Origin: Escarpia spicata
Lineage: Eukaryota > Annelida > Polychaeta > Sabellida > Siboglinidae
DNA: 64,000 nucleotides
Direction of reading: 5' to 3'
NCBI GenBank assembly: GCA_963995525.1
Contig: OZ023205.1
Span: 50,689,681-50,753,680 of the forward strand
Every line of letters starts with the position of its first letter. Position 1 is the stretch's first letter. The notes beneath the pieces were generated by a model. The model searched no databases, was not told the origin of the DNA, and saw only the letters and a program-made list of their open reading frames with translations. The translations under genes and the position numbers were made by a program. Shown here one piece after another: positions 61,470-64,000 of the stretch.

Positions 61470-63340
61470 GGTTACTTTGCAAGAGTTCGACAGCAACTCA
61501 TAATACTACACGCGATTGTGTGTATATTTCCTTCCACAAATAGTTCAAGAAGCGGTCTTTGCCTAAAGGGGGTGAGCAGGTGTTTACGAATCCCTTCTCT
61601 GGTTTTCCTTGGCATCTGCTATGCACAACGTAGTTTAAATTATGGCACTTCGCATGACGAAACATATAATTAACAGCAGGTGGTCTAGTGTTATCGACTC
61701 GTTTTGTTCAGTTTTATAACACAATCGACAGCTGCCAATTAATAATATCGTCAATCGACACATTTCAATCAGTTACATCCAAGTAATAGGAAGTGTTGGT
61801 ACGGCCGTAGTTAACAGCACACAGTTGACATTCTGTATTCGTCAATTCTCTTCCGGCCGAATGGAGACAGCAGTGCAGGAACAACGAGGGGAAGAAAAAG
61901 AAAACAGAAATCAAGTACCATTGTTCATGCCTGCCTCACCGCGGACATAGAGTGAAACAAGATAACCGACAGGCAGACGTTGAGATGTTCCCAAAAAAAC
62001 CAACGTCTGGCCTATTAAGAATACAATAAGTATATTAATATACATGTGCCCATAGTATGAGGAACACTACCGTACGCTTTAGGCATATATGGTGGTCAAC
62101 GAAGCTTGGGCTTGGATATATATACGGATTACACGTTATTTTGATCTATTAACCGCTGTATCATTGGATAAACAATTAGGTAATGTATGTATATACCGTT
62201 AGTGCAACAACTACTCACGCACATGTCATGCTTTATTGTAGTCTATGTATGCACATCAGCTGATGGGCTTTGATCACACTATTCCATTTGATAATATTGT
62301 TTGATGTATTATATTATTTGATAGTGGGGCAATACTCTTACGGTAGGCTAATGTATAGCTACATTACCTTTATATGTGTACATCAACAAATGTGCGTCAT
62401 ACGTGTTTTTTTATAATTTAAAGGGTGGTAGCCTTAAAGCACACGTGCGACTCTATGCGGTGTGATCCACAAGTAAAAGAGGGCTTTGCGGCTTTCGTGA
62501 AAAAGAAACAAAAAAACGATATTCTTGAAATATAAACCAGGTGTGAAGATGTATTAATATAAAATGAAGGTGAGGCGGCTGAGTAATTACTGGAACAGTT
62601 GGTAAGATAATTAATGCACTAGTAGATGTAACCCGCAGGGGTGCTGGGATGGTACTAATTTAAAGTAATTTCTGTAAACCATCTCATTAGTTACACAACC
62701 TAACGGTAAATGCGGGGAACCTCCTCAGTTAATGCAGGCCGAGCGAGACTATTAGTTGTTAATGAAAAGAACGCTATACCGGAGTCCTTATTACTGAATT
62801 TGTTACTCGCGACACGCGCCTGGTGATGACGCAGTTACCAACAAAGACGAATCACCTAAGTGAGATAGCGATTACGTGGCAACGAGTCGGGCGGAAAGAC
62901 GTCGCTGTACGGCGTAAACAAGTGTTTGACTAGCGTGGACTGCGCTGACATTTTGAGCTGAGCCCATGTTTCGTCGCGCGCCAGGGGTCGCCGCTGCTGA
63001 TTACGTCAGTACCAGCCAGCAGTACCCTATAGCTGGTCGCTTTGCGAAACTCTGAATTTAAGCCCAGCCTATGAAATCACTCACTAGATCAGTAGATGTA
63101 GTCAGGTCAGGTGGTCATAATAAAACTACTTTCAACCAACCGTGGCTCGTGTTACATGCAATGTTTAGGAAGTAGAAGCAATTATTCGAATACACAATAC
63201 CACTCAGCTGCTCGTGCTAATTGGCGAACGGGTCATTATATATTGGGATTCCCAGAAGTCATTTATCCGTCTTCAAATTGGGGCGGGTATTTGCGCTGTT
63301 ATTTTTCAACACCAATATGGTTTCAATTACAATTACAGAT
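61470..63340. other. no recognised gene
   Basis: A few short ORFs (under 120 residues) without recognisable motifs. CpG frequency rises around 62800-63000. Confidence 0.4.
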
Positions 63341-63351
63341 GCGTTAATGGG

Positions 63352-63427
63352 ACCGACCTGCACAGGTATGTAGGTCGGTTTTTATTTCACTCAGATAGAG
63401 ATGGTCTCTATTTGAGTGAAATAAAAA
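63352..63427. repeat. two adjacent hairpins
   Basis: First, accgacct (63352-63359) pairs perfectly with aggtcggt (63372-63379). Next to it, tttttatttcactcagatag-aga (63379-63401) pairs with 63405-63427, 22 of 23 positions, leaving a 3-nt loop (tgg). Both strands could fold. Confidence 0.9.
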
Positions 63428-63559
63428 TTATAAAAAATAAATTGAATTGAAGTAACTAAGTGAGGTACAAAGATATTTTTCGTAATGAAATATGAAGTTT
63501 TTGCACGTTGATGACATTGAAGCCACAAAGGCCTCATTTCAAGGGGCATATTTTCCCAA

Positions 63560-63733
63560 TCTGTAATTGGCTGTAATTGACTGTAATTCATATAATTGTT
63601 TCAGTTACACAAAATAATCAATTAGGCCTACAATTACCGAATAATTTCAAAACCAGAATCAATTACAATTACAGTATTTGTATGTAATCAATTACAAATA
63701 CAATTATAATTACGTAATTGGACCCAGCCCTGA
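63560..63733. repeat. taattacaat-rich element end
   Basis: Many aattacaatta motifs end in acgtaattggacccagccct-g. The inverted end CAGGGCTGGGTCCAATTACG resembles the CAGGCCTGGGGTCAATTAC end at 30443, suggesting a related hAT-like family. The other end was not found. Confidence 0.5.
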
Positions 63734-63769
63734 TGGTGACAGATGATTCGTAAAAAAACAGTGTAAACA

Positions 63770-63893
63770 GTAAAGGTAAGTTCATATATAGCGGAGTATC
63801 CAGTCTTCGGGACTGCTCAAAGCGATTTACACTGTAGCCTACTCCCTTGCAGACCTATTCAATCGAACACCATCTCGACTTCTCTGGGAAGTC
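63770..63893 (-). repeat. L2-tailed SINE, family 1, truncated copy
   Basis: aaggtaagttcatatatagc, gctcaaagcgatttaca, cctattcaatcgaacacca and cttctctgggaag follow the family order. Similarity stops at about 63893, before the tRNA-like head. Confidence 0.78.
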
Positions 63894-64000
63894 CCAATCC
63901 TCGCAGGGTCGTCGCCCACTTAACTGTTAATCGCCGCCAGTTTCTATTCTCTCACGACAAATTTGACTTGACGTCGTTTTGGTGAGAATGTGTGCATGCA

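Noticed and set aside
63379..63427. Rho-independent terminator
   Set aside because: The hairpin has flanking T/A runs, but this is animal nuclear DNA and no gene ends there.

Overview
This is animal nuclear DNA: genes are split by GT-AG introns, the sequence is AT-rich, and it is full of old transposons, SINEs and simple repeats. Two genes are recognised with high confidence by translating exons and checking that phases join. The organism is probably a marine invertebrate (CR1- and L2-like LINEs, tRNA SINEs with an L2-type tail, pogo/Tc1/hAT elements), but the sequence does not fix the phylum.

1-6,356 (+): the last five coding exons of porcupine (PORCN), the ER O-acyltransferase that palmitoleoylates Wnt proteins. 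Its introns hold a 1.38-kb pogo-like element, a 0.9-kb minisatellite of 20-bp units and a 422-bp hAT-like element with a 6-bp target duplication. 6,357-11,470: convergent intergenic space with candidate poly(A) sites for both genes, a dispersed repeat and a tRNA-derived SINE.

11,471-37,618 (-): a complete IMP dehydrogenase gene (IMPDH), 15 coding exons, 1,560 nt including the stop, 519 residues. All splice phases match, all catalytic motifs are present, and there is a 5-residue near-duplication in the CBS domain. Intron 7 holds a candidate nested two-exon gene with its own poly(A) signal. Intron 6 holds an intronless 112-codon ORF beside RFX/X-box-like motifs. Introns 7, 10 and 12 carry copies of one SINE family. 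The 10.6-kb intron 1 holds two inverted copies of a hAT-like element, each flanked by an exact 5-bp target duplication. One of them is nested inside another hAT-like element flanked by an exact 8-bp duplication.

37,619-64,000: no recognised host gene. It holds the IMPDH promoter, a CR1-like LINE (-) head-to-head with an L2-like LINE (+), a jockey/CR1-type LINE lacking its 3' half, a Tc1 transposase fragment, a pogo/Tigger transposase pseudogene, a second CR1 3' end, large simple repeats (TA, TTGG, AC/GT, G28), and two perfect or near-perfect hairpins. A CpG-rich candidate first exon of an unknown gene lies near 47.6-47.8 kb.

No operon, CRISPR array or intact tRNA/rRNA gene is present. I did not find a convincing new multi-gene system. 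The observations most worth following are the 5-bp-TSD transposon family with its nested insertion, the candidate intronic genes of IMPDH, and the unusual hairpins and satellites.
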